Positions 8,881-17,158 of a stretch of 64,000 nucleotides of DNA are shown one piece after another. The stretch's first letter is position 1. Every line of letters starts with the position of its first letter. This stretch comes from Brevibacterium daeguense (GTDB lineage Bacteria; Actinomycetota; Actinomycetes; Actinomycetales; Brevibacteriaceae). A model generated the notes under the pieces. That model searched no databases. It was not told where the DNA came from and saw nothing but the letters and a program-made list of their open reading frames with translations. The stretch is taken from contig NZ_JAJTWW010000008.1 in the NCBI RefSeq assembly GCF_021729135.1, positions 117,064 through 181,063 on the forward strand, in the 5' to 3' direction. A program made the position numbers and the translations under genes.

Positions 8881-9522
8881 TCAGTCCTCGAGCACGGGTC
8901 GCTCTCGCCCATCCTCCACGATGTAGGTTCCCTGCCGCAGCTCCCCGGGAGTGGCCTCGATGTAGAGGCCGCCGGCTGCGGTCGTCCGCGTCGTGATGGG
9001 CCGGAAGCTTCGCGGCGGCCCGTCCTCGGCGAACAGCCGTTTCCCCGCGCCCACGGTGACCGGGAAGATCACCAGCCGGTACTCGTCGATCAGACCGGCA
9101 TTGTGCAGCGACCGGGCCAGCTGCCAGCTCCCGTGCACCTGCAGCTCTCCTGTCCCGGACTCCTTGAGGGCGCGGATGGCGGGCAGCGGATCCGAGCCGG
9201 AGATCAGGTGCGAGCTCTCCCAGCCGGGTTCGAAGCCGTCATGGGCGACCACGTACTTGGGGCTGTGGTTGAGCACGCGGGCCACCGGGTCGGTGTCGTC
9301 GACGTGCGGCCAGAACTCGCGGAACATCTCGAACGTGGTCCGGCCCAGCAGCACGGCGCTGGTCTTCGCGAACCAGGAGTCGACGATCTCGCCGAAGCCC
9401 TCGTCCGTATAGGGGACCGTCCAGCCGCCGGCAGAGAACCCGCCGGAAGTATCCTCATCCTTCCCGCCGGGCCCCTGCATCACGCCGTCGAGTGTCATGA
9501 ATGTGTGCAATGTCAGCAGCAT
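8881..9522 (-). CDS. Dihydrofolate-reductase-like (RibD C-terminal domain) protein
   Basis: A 213-aa protein of the DHFR/RibD reductase fold. It has LHTFMTLDGVMQGPGG at the N-terminus, LLGRTTFEMFREFWP, and VHGSWQLARSLHNAGLIDEY, the latter matching the NADPH-binding and helix segment of the family. Family members are usually annotated as putative reductases and are not proven dihydrofolate reductases. It follows the VOC gene by 9 nt on the same strand and is probably cotranscribed with it. Confidence 0.85.
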   Translation of the reverse strand: MLLTLHTFMTLDGVMQGPGGKDEDTSGGFSAGGWTVPYTDEGFGEIVDSWFAKTSAVLLGRTTFEMFREFWPHVDDTDPVARVLNHSPKYVVAHDGFEPGWESSHLISGSDPLPAIRALKESGTGELQVHGSWQLARSLHNAGLIDEYRLVIFPVTVGAGKRLFAEDGPPRSFRPITTRTTAAGGLYIEATPGELRQGTYIVEDGRERPVLED

Positions 9523-9531
9523 CGGTCCACC

Positions 9532-9993
9532 TCAGCCTTCGGGCATCTGGGAGGACATCCAGAGGATCTCCCACTGATGTCCATCCGGGTCGAGAAATGT
9601 CCGTCCGTACATCAGGCCGGCGTCGATCATCTCCTGCGCGGGGTCGGGATCGGACGGCGGCACCTCGGTGCCGCCGGCTGAGAGCGCGGCGCCGACGAAC
9701 TCGTCAACCGCTTCCAGGGAGTCGGCATCGAGGCAGATCAGACAGCCGCTGCTCACCGAGGTGTCGGCGATGTCCCTGCCCGACGGGAGGAACTCCCGGT
9801 AGAAGTCGCGCTGCAGCAGCATCGCCACCACATGTTTGCTGAACGCCAGGGCGACCGCGTTCTCATCCGAGTAGGCCTCCGAGATGCGGACTCCGACGTC
9901 TGACCAGAATCTGCGAGCCGCGGCAGCGTTGCGGATGGGGAGATTGAGGTACATGGCCGTGCCGATGGTCTGAGTCAAACCTGATCCAGTCAT
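9532..9993 (-). CDS. VOC family (glyoxalase/bleomycin-resistance fold) protein
   Basis: A 153-aa protein with two VOC half-domains: YLNLPIRNAAAARRFWSDVGV at the N-terminus and GRTFLDPDGHQWEILWMS at the C-terminus, the DPDGHxWE motif carrying the usual metal ligand Glu. It is related to a group of putative lactoylglutathione lyases. Activity is not predictable from sequence. The upstream neighbour is the AraC gene 68 nt away, the downstream one the DHFR-like gene. Confidence 0.85.
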   Translation of the reverse strand: MTGSGLTQTIGTAMYLNLPIRNAAAARRFWSDVGVRISEAYSDENAVALAFSKHVVAMLLQRDFYREFLPSGRDIADTSVSSGCLICLDADSLEAVDEFVGAALSAGGTEVPPSDPDPAQEMIDAGLMYGRTFLDPDGHQWEILWMSSQMPEG

Positions 9994-10061
9994 GCATTGA
10001 CAGTACGAATCCGAAGCGCCGCTGCACGACTCCTATTCTGCTCATCGCCAGGGCTGACGAC

Positions 10062-10817
10062 TCACTCTGCGGCGTCGAGGACTGCCGGCAGTGCGGTGAG
10101 CAGCGGAGGAGCCCCCTGCTGGGCGAAATCGAGCACGAGGTCACGGTGCTCACCGTCCCGAACGGCCGGCCCGGACGCGGCCACCACCTGGATCGCGGGA
10201 GTGAGGTGCTCGTGCGGTCCTGCATCGCGGGGGAAGGCGGCGGCCAGCAGCCAGCGGCCGGCCGCGGGAATCCGCAGCGTGAACCCGCCGTCTCCGAAGC
10301 GCAGCACGCCGGTCAGCGGACGCCGGGCGGGGCGCGGCGATGCGAACAGTCCGACCCAGATCTGGGGCAGCGGGCCGAGCACGGTCCGCGCCCGCTCGGT
10401 GAGGGCGACGGTGCCCGTCATCGTGCCGACGACGTCGGGGGCGTCGAGCGTGTACGCGTGCAGCGTCCGGTCGGCGATGCTCTCGGAGAGCCTGCGGATC
10501 CCCCCGGGTGAAACCCCCACCTCCAAGGTGAAGCGCCTGGTGAAGGTGCCCAGCGAGGAGAACCCGACCGCACAGCAGATATCGCTCACCGTGTGGTCGG
10601 ATCCGACCAGCAGCTCCTTGGCGCGCTGGAAGCGCTGCGCCGCCAGGTACTGCACCGGCGAGCACCCGAAGGCCCGCGCGAACAGGCGCGTGAAATGGAA
10701 CTCGCTGTAGCCCACGTGGTCGGCGATGTCTGCCACCGACAGGGGTTCGGCGAGGTTGTCGCGCACGAAGAGCGCCGCCGCATGGGCGGCGTCGGCGTGC
10801 TGCAGCGTGCTGGGCAT
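10062..10817 (-). CDS. AraC family regulator with N-terminal DNA-binding domain
   Basis: A 251-aa protein with the double helix-turn-helix at the N-terminus, the reverse of the usual order: VADIADHVGYSEFHFTRLFARAF (about residues 28-50) and VSDICCAVGFSSLGTFTRRFT (about 77-97). The C-terminal 130 residues are a probable ligand-sensing region. It is divergent from the SRPBCC-ArsR pair, sharing a 180-nt promoter region with short inverted repeats. Confidence 0.85.
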   Translation of the reverse strand: MPSTLQHADAAHAAALFVRDNLAEPLSVADIADHVGYSEFHFTRLFARAFGCSPVQYLAAQRFQRAKELLVGSDHTVSDICCAVGFSSLGTFTRRFTLEVGVSPGGIRRLSESIADRTLHAYTLDAPDVVGTMTGTVALTERARTVLGPLPQIWVGLFASPRPARRPLTGVLRFGDGGFTLRIPAAGRWLLAAAFPRDAGPHEHLTPAIQVVAASGPAVRDGEHRDLVLDFAQQGAPPLLTALPAVLDAAE

Positions 10818-10925
10818 TGCGCCTCCTCATCGAAGCAGCCCGATCAGCGAACGAACATGCCTTCCCAGTGTGCCACTCGATCCCGGCGGAGAACAGCACC
10901 AGCCGGCGCTATCTGCTACCCAGGG

Positions 10926-10963
10926 GTTGCATAACGAACGAGTCAGTGCAACTATGGAGTTGC
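10926..10963. promoter_or_regulatory. Candidate operator in the AraC / SRPBCC-ArsR divergent promoter
   Basis: GTTGCA at 10926-10931 is inverted as TGCAAC at 10947-10952, and GTTGC recurs at 10959-10963, so the same 5-6 base half-site occurs three times with alternating orientation, 38-75 nt upstream of the SRPBCC start. ArsR regulators commonly bind such imperfect dyads in their own promoters. Binding by the ArsR protein encoded two genes downstream is inference. Confidence 0.4.
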
Positions 10964-11000
10964 GGTCAAAGAAGACGATGCAGTGCCAGAGGAGGCAGAC

Positions 11001-11525
11001 ATGGCAATCGCAGATCGGATCGAGCGTCGCACGGAGATCTCGGCTCCGGCCCGAACGGTGTGGGAGCTGATATCCGAACCGGGATGGTTCATCAACGACG
11101 GCGCTCTCGTCGAGCACCGACTCGACGACCGCGGGGACGGTGTGACTGCGGTCCACGATCCCGTGCACGGCGAGTTCCTCATCAGGACGGAGACCCTGGA
11201 CCCGCCCCGGTACGCGGCATTCAGATGGATCGCGGAGCCGCCTGACCCGGACCACGACCCGGCCGGCTCAGGCGCGGACGGAGCCGACCGCGGCGCCCCC
11301 GGTCAGTCGGCTCCCCCGCCCTCGACCCTCGTCGAGTTCTGGATCGAGGAGGCCGGGGATGCGACATGCACCCTGCGCGTCGTCGAGAGCGGATTCTCGT
11401 CCCTGCCCGGGAGCGAGGCCGAGCGTCGCAGGCAGGTCGAGGAGAACACGCAGGGCTGGGAGGAGGAGCTCGCACTCGCTCGCGCGCACGCGGAGCGTGC
11501 CTCGCAGCAGGAGGAGGTGCGCTGA
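11001..11525 (+). CDS. SRPBCC (START/Bet v1-like) domain protein
   Basis: A 174-aa ligand-binding-fold protein. It opens IERRTEISAPARTVWELISEPG, the standard SRPBCC/AHSA1 beginning, and ends with a helix (ENTQGWEEELALARAHAERA) that caps the cavity. A Gly/Ala/Pro-rich insert lies in the middle (around GSGADGADRGAPGQSAPPPS). ATG 11001 is chosen because GAGGAGG is about 7 nt upstream; a GTG at 10983 would place the ribosome site inside the gene. Its stop overlaps the ArsR start by one base (TGATG), so the pair is coupled. Confidence 0.88.
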   Translation: MAIADRIERRTEISAPARTVWELISEPGWFINDGALVEHRLDDRGDGVTAVHDPVHGEFLIRTETLDPPRYAAFRWIAEPPDPDHDPAGSGADGADRGAPGQSAPPPSTLVEFWIEEAGDATCTLRVVESGFSSLPGSEAERRRQVEENTQGWEEELALARAHAERASQQEEVR

Positions 11526-11854
11526 TGAGCCGGCTGTCGCCCGTCGAGCTGTCCGAGGCATTCGCCGCCCTCGGCGATCCGACGCGGTGGACCGTCCTGG
11601 TGAGGCTGTCGCAGGAGCCGCGCTCCGCCTCGGCGCTGGCCCGGGACCTGCCGATCAGCCGACAGGCGATCGCCAAACACCTCGCGGTGCTGCGGGAGTC
11701 GGGTCTGATCGCGACCGAGCGCCGAGGACGCGAAATCGTCTATCTGCCGCTGGGCTCGCGACTCAGCGCCCTCGGCGACGACCTCATCCGCCTCGGCGAG
11801 ACCTGGGATCGCCGATTGGCGGCCATCAAGCGGGCAGCTGAGTCTTCTCCCTGA
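11525..11854 (+). CDS. ArsR family winged-helix regulator
   Basis: A 109-aa repressor. The family start ELSEAFAALGDPTRWTVLVRL is followed by the recognition helix region LPISRQAIAKHLAVLRESGLI (about residues 41-61) and the wing RRGREIVYLPL. No metal-binding CxC motif is present, so a metal sensor is unlikely. The gene is coupled to the SRPBCC gene, a widespread actinobacterial pairing in which the regulator controls its own operon. Its 3' end overlaps convergent sufE by 29 nt. Confidence 0.92.
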   Translation: MSRLSPVELSEAFAALGDPTRWTVLVRLSQEPRSASALARDLPISRQAIAKHLAVLRESGLIATERRGREIVYLPLGSRLSALGDDLIRLGETWDRRLAAIKRAAESSP

Positions 11855-12280
11855 TCTGCCGCTGGATCCGCGCCAGCATGCCGCTGAGCCCGCGCAGGCG
11901 CAGCGGGCTCACCGAGTTCTCCAACGACAGCCGCAGGGGCAGCTCGGCCGGGACGGACAGCACGGTCGCAGCCGGCCGGCCGTCGAGGCCCTCGTGGAGG
12001 ATGCCCGCGAATCCGCGGGTGGTGGGAGCCTCGGCGGGAGCGCTGAAGTGCAGCCGCACCGTCGACTCCGGGTCGTCGGCGACCTCGGTGACGAGGAAGA
12101 TCGGCGACTGGCACTCCGGGACGGGCTCCAGCAGCTCGGGATGCTCGGAGTAGCGCGCCGGCAGGTCCGGCAGCTCGTTGCTGAACTCCAACAGCAGCTG
12201 CAGCCGGTCCGGCTCCGCCATCGCGGCGAAGTCGTCGGCGATCTCCTGCAGTCCGCCGGGCAGGGGTGACGTGTCGGTGC

Positions 12281-12284
<4 letters not shown>
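11826..12284 (-). CDS. sufE: SufE family cysteine desulfuration protein
   Basis: A 152-aa sulfur acceptor protein. The family takes persulfide sulfur from a cysteine desulfurase; the acceptor would be Cys58 in [12 protein letters not shown], which is the conserved position. The basic C-terminal helix [13 protein letters not shown] fits the family. GGGAGG stands about 10 nt before ATG 12284. Its start overlaps the stop of the sulfurtransferase gene by 4 nt, so both are expressed together and probably act in the same sulfur relay. No suf or isc operon is visible in the window. Confidence 0.92.
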
Positions 12285-13183
<899 letters not shown>

Positions 13184-13279
13184 TGTTCCTCCGTGTGAGT
13201 CGGTTCTGCTCCGTCAACGATGTGTCGCCCCCACCCTATTCCCTGCGTCCGGGTCGTGATTCCCGGCGGCCGGATGAAC

Positions 13280-14122
13280 CTAGTCGCCCCGGGTGAGGAA
13301 CCAGCGCACGGTCGAGATGAATTCCTCGGGCCGCTCGGAGTGCACCCAGTGCCCGGCACCCTTGATGGAGATGCGGGTGGTGCGGGGGAAGAGCTCGCGC
13401 ATGCTGTCGGCGTCCTCGTCGCGGACATAGTCCGAGTCGCCGCCGGCCACCCACAGCACCGGTCCCTCGTACTGGGCGCCGCCCGGGTCCGGGAAGCCGC
13501 CGATCTGCGGCAGCGCCCGGTACAGCATGTGCAGGTTCGGCTGCCAGGCGAACGACGACCGGCCGCTGTCCGCATCCTTCACACGGCGCAGATTCTGCAG
13601 CAGGAAGCCCCGCACCCGCGCATCGCCGATCGGCTCGGACAGCGCCTCGTCGGCATCGGTGCGGCTGTCGAGCGCCGCTAGATCGAGCGCGGAGAGGGTG
13701 CCGAGGAGGTGCTCGAACTCGCCTTCGCCGTCGTCGCGGGGAACGGGCGAGATGTCGACGACGACCAGCGCGGAGACCAGCTCGGGATGCCGCAGCGCAA
13801 GCACCATCGCGACCTTGCCGCCGAGCGAGTGGCCCACCACGGCGACGGGACCGTCGGCGGCGAAGCCGGCGCGCAGCTGCGCCGCCACGATATCGGCCGT
13901 CTCCGCGTAGTCGAAGTCCTCGGTCCATCCGGAGTCGCCGTGGTTGGGCAGGTCGACGAGGAGTGATCGGAAGTCGTCGGCGAGTGCCTTGGCGATGCTC
14001 GTGAAGTTCTTTCCGCGCCCCATCAGGCCGTGGAGGAACACCACCCTGCGGCTTCCCGCCCCGACCTCCGATGTGCTCAGACGGACGTCTTCGGCGCTAT
14101 GGGACACGGATTCGCTGCTCAC
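13280..14122 (-). CDS. Alpha/beta hydrolase
   Basis: A 280-aa cytosolic hydrolase. VVFLHGLMGRGKNF forms the oxyanion-hole segment, VVGHSLGGKVAM the nucleophile elbow (Ser), a late Asp lies in LWVAGGDSDYVRDEDAD, and the catalytic His in GAGHWVHSERPEEF. It resembles the YbfF/esterase-type group that releases short acyl chains. Natural substrate is unknown. It precedes the sulfurtransferase gene on the same strand with about 100 nt between. Confidence 0.88.
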   Translation of the reverse strand: MSSESVSHSAEDVRLSTSEVGAGSRRVVFLHGLMGRGKNFTSIAKALADDFRSLLVDLPNHGDSGWTEDFDYAETADIVAAQLRAGFAADGPVAVVGHSLGGKVAMVLALRHPELVSALVVVDISPVPRDDGEGEFEHLLGTLSALDLAALDSRTDADEALSEPIGDARVRGFLLQNLRRVKDADSGRSSFAWQPNLHMLYRALPQIGGFPDPGGAQYEGPVLWVAGGDSDYVRDEDADSMRELFPRTTRISIKGAGHWVHSERPEEFISTVRWFLTRGD

Positions 14123-14143
14123 TCTGCCAGCGTAGCCCGAAGA

Positions 14144-14614
14144 CTACTCGGGCGCAGTGCGCGGCCGGTCGCGGTAGGGCGAGGTCCACGACGAGCGGGC
14201 GGCGACTGGGAAGCGGCGCCCGGTGATCGAGGCCGCCTCGACGCGCACGAACGTGCCCTTCCGCCCCGCCTGCCACGGGAACAGAGGCAGGTCGAAGGAG
14301 TCGTTGAGCTCGTCGACGTCCCGCATCTGCTGCGCTCGCCCTTTGAGCACCACGCTCCAGGCCTTGCCCGACTGCTGCTCATAGCCGTCGACCTCGAAGG
14401 CGACCGGCCCTGCGAGCGCAGCCGTGAGCTTGGTGCCCGGCGCCGAGCGGAACACGACCGTTCCGCTGTCGACCACGTAGTTCACAGGGAAGATGTCGGG
14501 ATGATCGTCGACGATCACTGCGAGCCGGGCGACATCCCCCGAGCGCAGCAGTTCCCAGCACTGGTCGGCGCTCAGCTCGGTGACTGCGCTGCCGGGATCA
14601 TGGTGATCGGCCAT
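14144..14614 (-). CDS. Pyridoxamine 5'-phosphate oxidase-fold protein
   Basis: A 156-aa split-barrel flavin-binding-fold protein. LLRSGDVARLAVIVDDHPDIFPVNYVVD and VVFRSAPGTKLTAAL are typical of the F420/FMN-dependent PNPOx-like group common in actinobacteria. ATG 14614 is supported by CAGGAGG about 8 nt upstream; longer frames upstream lack homology. It lies 21 nt before the alpha/beta hydrolase gene and may share its message. Cofactor (FMN, F420 or heme) is not decided by sequence. Confidence 0.88.
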   Translation of the reverse strand: MADHHDPGSAVTELSADQCWELLRSGDVARLAVIVDDHPDIFPVNYVVDSGTVVFRSAPGTKLTAALAGPVAFEVDGYEQQSGKAWSVVLKGRAQQMRDVDELNDSFDLPLFPWQAGRKGTFVRVEAASITGRRFPVAARSSWTSPYRDRPRTAPE

Positions 14615-14799
14615 TGTTCGCCTCCTGGACAAGGGGTGCGTTCCGGTCGCTGCTGCCCGTGCTGACGAGTGTAGTGCCTCGACCGTGACGATCCGGAGCG
14701 GAGAGCGGTCCGGCTCCGTGCCCTGAGAACCGGTTCCGGCAGCGGTGCCGAGGCGTCCCAGCGCCCCGGCACCGTGTGACCTTGCGAATCCCAGCCCGG

Positions 14800-16146
14800 T
14801 CAGAGGGCCGCGTCGAGGCCTCGCACCGCCAGCCGCTCCCGCTGGTTCGGGTTCGCCGACTCGCGGAAGGGCATCGCCACCACCTCGGCTTCGACCGGTT
14901 GCCCCGGCGCCTCCGCGTAGCGGTCCGGCAGGTGGACCCACAGCTGGGTGCCGATGTCCGCGGCCGTCACGGGAACGAAGCCCATCGCGATGTTCCCGCC
15001 GAGCTCCGGGGAGAACCACGGTGAGGTGACGTAGCCGACCGGTTCCCCGTCCCGCTCGGCGCTGATGAGCCAGAAGTCCGGGGCATAGTCGTCGATCGGC
15101 TTTCCGCCCAGCCGCATCCCCACGAGCTGCTGGGTGAACGGCGGATTCCCGGCCTCGATCGCCTCCCGTGCGGACTCGAGCGCGGCCTTGCCGATGTAGT
15201 CCGCCGCCTTCTTCCGTGGGACCTGGTAGCCCAGGTTGACCTGGAAGGGCAGGGTCTCAGCGTCCATGTCCTGTCCCCAGGACAGGATCCCGGCCGCGAT
15301 CCGGCGGTGATGGGCCGGCGCGATCACCGCGAGCTGGTGGGCGACTCCCGCCTCGAGCACGGCTTTCCACAGCGCCTCGGCGTGCACCGTCGCGTCCTTG
15401 AGGTAGATCTCGTAGCCCTTCTCCCCCGAGAACCCGGTCTGCGACACGATGACCTCGCAGCCGGCGATCTGCCCGGCCAGCAGTCCGTAGGACGGCAGCT
15501 CGCGCACCTCGTCGCCCACGAGATCTGCCATCAGCGCTGTCGACTTGGGCCCCTGGATCTGGACCGGGGCGACGTCGATCTCGTTGATCTCGACGTCGAA
15601 CCGGCGTCCGACGTTGACGCCCTGCAGCCAGAACATCAGGTCCGAGTCCGAGAGGCTGAACCAGAACTCGTCGTCGGCCACGCGCAGGAGCACCGGATCG
15701 TTGAGCACTCCCCCTGCCTCGTTGCACAGGATCACGTAGCGGGCGCGCATGGGCGGGATCTTCGTGGCGTCCCGCGTGATGACGAAATCGACGAACTGGG
15801 CCGCCTCCGGCCCCTTGACCTGGATCTGACGCTCGACTGCCACGTTCCACAGCGTCACGTGGTTGACCAGCGCGTCGTACTCCACCATCGCGCCGCCGTC
15901 CTCGGGCCGGACGTAGCCGCGCGGGTGATACATGCGGTTGTAGACGGAGGCCCTCCAGCACCCTGCCGCCATCGACAGGTGCCAGTAGGGCGACTTCCGG
16001 ACGCGGGTGTCGATGAGCATCTCCACCGGGGTCGGGCCGGACTGGCGCAGATTGATCGGAACTCGACGGTCGGACTGGTCGACGGACGGGATGTTGGCGG
16101 TCCCGGCCGACACGGTGAAGTTGGCGGATGGGTCGTTGGCCTTCAT
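14800..16146 (-). CDS. GcvT-fold tetrahydrofolate-dependent demethylase, DmdA-like
   Basis: A 448-aa protein of the aminomethyltransferase fold, closest in pattern to dimethylsulfoniopropionate demethylase DmdA: LWNVAVERQIQVKGPEAAQF, LNDPVLLRVADDEFWFSLSD and DVAPVQIQGPKSTALM. DmdA transfers a methyl group to tetrahydrofolate. The cognate substrate here is unknown; the neighbouring dimethylglycine-oxidase-like and MTHFR-like genes suggest an N- or S-methylated compound. ATG 16146 is preceded by AGGAGA. A 30-bp palindrome lies 49-78 nt upstream of the start, suggesting its own regulated promoter. Confidence 0.8.
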   Translation of the reverse strand: MKANDPSANFTVSAGTANIPSVDQSDRRVPINLRQSGPTPVEMLIDTRVRKSPYWHLSMAAGCWRASVYNRMYHPRGYVRPEDGGAMVEYDALVNHVTLWNVAVERQIQVKGPEAAQFVDFVITRDATKIPPMRARYVILCNEAGGVLNDPVLLRVADDEFWFSLSDSDLMFWLQGVNVGRRFDVEINEIDVAPVQIQGPKSTALMADLVGDEVRELPSYGLLAGQIAGCEVIVSQTGFSGEKGYEIYLKDATVHAEALWKAVLEAGVAHQLAVIAPAHHRRIAAGILSWGQDMDAETLPFQVNLGYQVPRKKAADYIGKAALESAREAIEAGNPPFTQQLVGMRLGGKPIDDYAPDFWLISAERDGEPVGYVTSPWFSPELGGNIAMGFVPVTAADIGTQLWVHLPDRYAEAPGQPVEAEVVAMPFRESANPNQRERLAVRGLDAAL

Positions 16147-16194
16147 CTGGCTCTCCTGCTGTTGTACGGGTCCCCATTGACCTGCAGGTGTGTT

Positions 16195-16224
16195 GCGTAT
16201 TAAGAAACACGTTTCGTAATACGC
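16195..16224. promoter_or_regulatory. 30-bp palindromic operator candidate upstream of the DmdA-like gene
   Basis: The left arm GCGTATTAAGAAACA (16195-16209) is matched by the reverse complement of the right arm (16210-16224) at 13 of 15 positions, with no spacer. It lies in the only sizeable gap of the one-carbon cluster, between the MTHFR-like gene and the DmdA-like gene. A perfect-contact dimeric or tetrameric repressor such as the IclR protein of this cluster is the most likely binder; that link is inference. Confidence 0.6.
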
Positions 16225-16282
16225 TCGGGTGTGCCCAGAATAGCCCCTCGACGGCCCCACGGGGAAGGGGTGCTGGGACTGC

Positions 16283-17158
16283 TCAGGACAGCTGGGCCAG
16301 CAGGTCCCGGCGCCAGCTCTCGGTGCCGGCGAATTCGTTGAAGGTGAACACGTGCAGCCCGCTGATCCGGGTCGCAGAGCCGGGCAGCGCCCGCGCGAGG
16401 CCGACGACCAGGCGAGTCGGGTCGTACCCGGACGGCGTGAAGAATCGCCACAGCATGCTCCGCTGCTTGCGCAGGAAGTTCGCCGACTGCCCGAGGCCCA
16501 GGCCGGCAGAGATCCGCACCAGCTTCTGCCTGCTCGCCGGGGCGGGAATGCCGACGTGGATCGGCAGCTCGATGCCGTCGTCGGCCACGTCGGCGGCCCA
16601 CCGCACGACGGTGTCGGCGTCGAAGCAGATCTGGGTGAGCAGCGCAGTGGCCAGCGGCGCCTTGTTCCGCAGCGCCGCGGCCATGACGTCCGCGGCGACG
16701 AACGCATGCCCTTCGGGATAGCCGGCGATCCCCAGCGTCGAGAAGGCATGGCCGCGCTCCCGCATCGCCGTCAGCAGGCTGAGCGCGTCGGGGAACTCTC
16801 CGGCCTGCTCGTCCACGTCCCCGCCGATGACGAACAGCCGGTCGATGCCCGCGTCCTCCAAGCGGCTGAGGATCTCGTCGAGCTCCAGCGCGTCGTGCAC
16901 CATGCGGGCCGGGAGGTGCGGGGCGATCGCGTAGCCCTGGCCTGCGAGCGCGGTTGCCAGGCGGATCGTCGGCTCCACGCCCTTGCCCCCGGTGACCGTG
17001 GCGGTCAGGGGAATGTCGGTGGGCACGTGGGCGAGCACCTGCTCCTCGGCCGAGCGGAACGGCATCACCTCATAGCTCACGTTGCCGAGCAGGCCCGCGA
17101 GCGCCTCCTTGTGCTCGTCGCCCAGGACGCGAACACTCAGCGCCCGCCGCGGACTCAT
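16283..17158 (-). CDS. Methylenetetrahydrofolate reductase-like protein
   Basis: A 291-aa TIM-barrel protein of the MTHFR family. It shows SYEVMPFRSAEEQV near the N-terminus, PLTATVTGGKGVEPTIRLA, RLFVIGGDVDEQAGEF and LLTQICFDADTVVRW, which follow the family's order of strands. In demethylation pathways such enzymes oxidise methyl-tetrahydrofolate back to methylene-tetrahydrofolate; that role is inferred from the DmdA-like gene next door. Its ATG overlaps the stop of the upstream oxidoreductase gene (ATGA), so the two are coupled. It is diverged from housekeeping MetF. Confidence 0.8.
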   Translation of the reverse strand: MSPRRALSVRVLGDEHKEALAGLLGNVSYEVMPFRSAEEQVLAHVPTDIPLTATVTGGKGVEPTIRLATALAGQGYAIAPHLPARMVHDALELDEILSRLEDAGIDRLFVIGGDVDEQAGEFPDALSLLTAMRERGHAFSTLGIAGYPEGHAFVAADVMAAALRNKAPLATALLTQICFDADTVVRWAADVADDGIELPIHVGIPAPASRQKLVRISAGLGLGQSANFLRKQRSMLWRFFTPSGYDPTRLVVGLARALPGSATRISGLHVFTFNEFAGTESWRRDLLAQLS

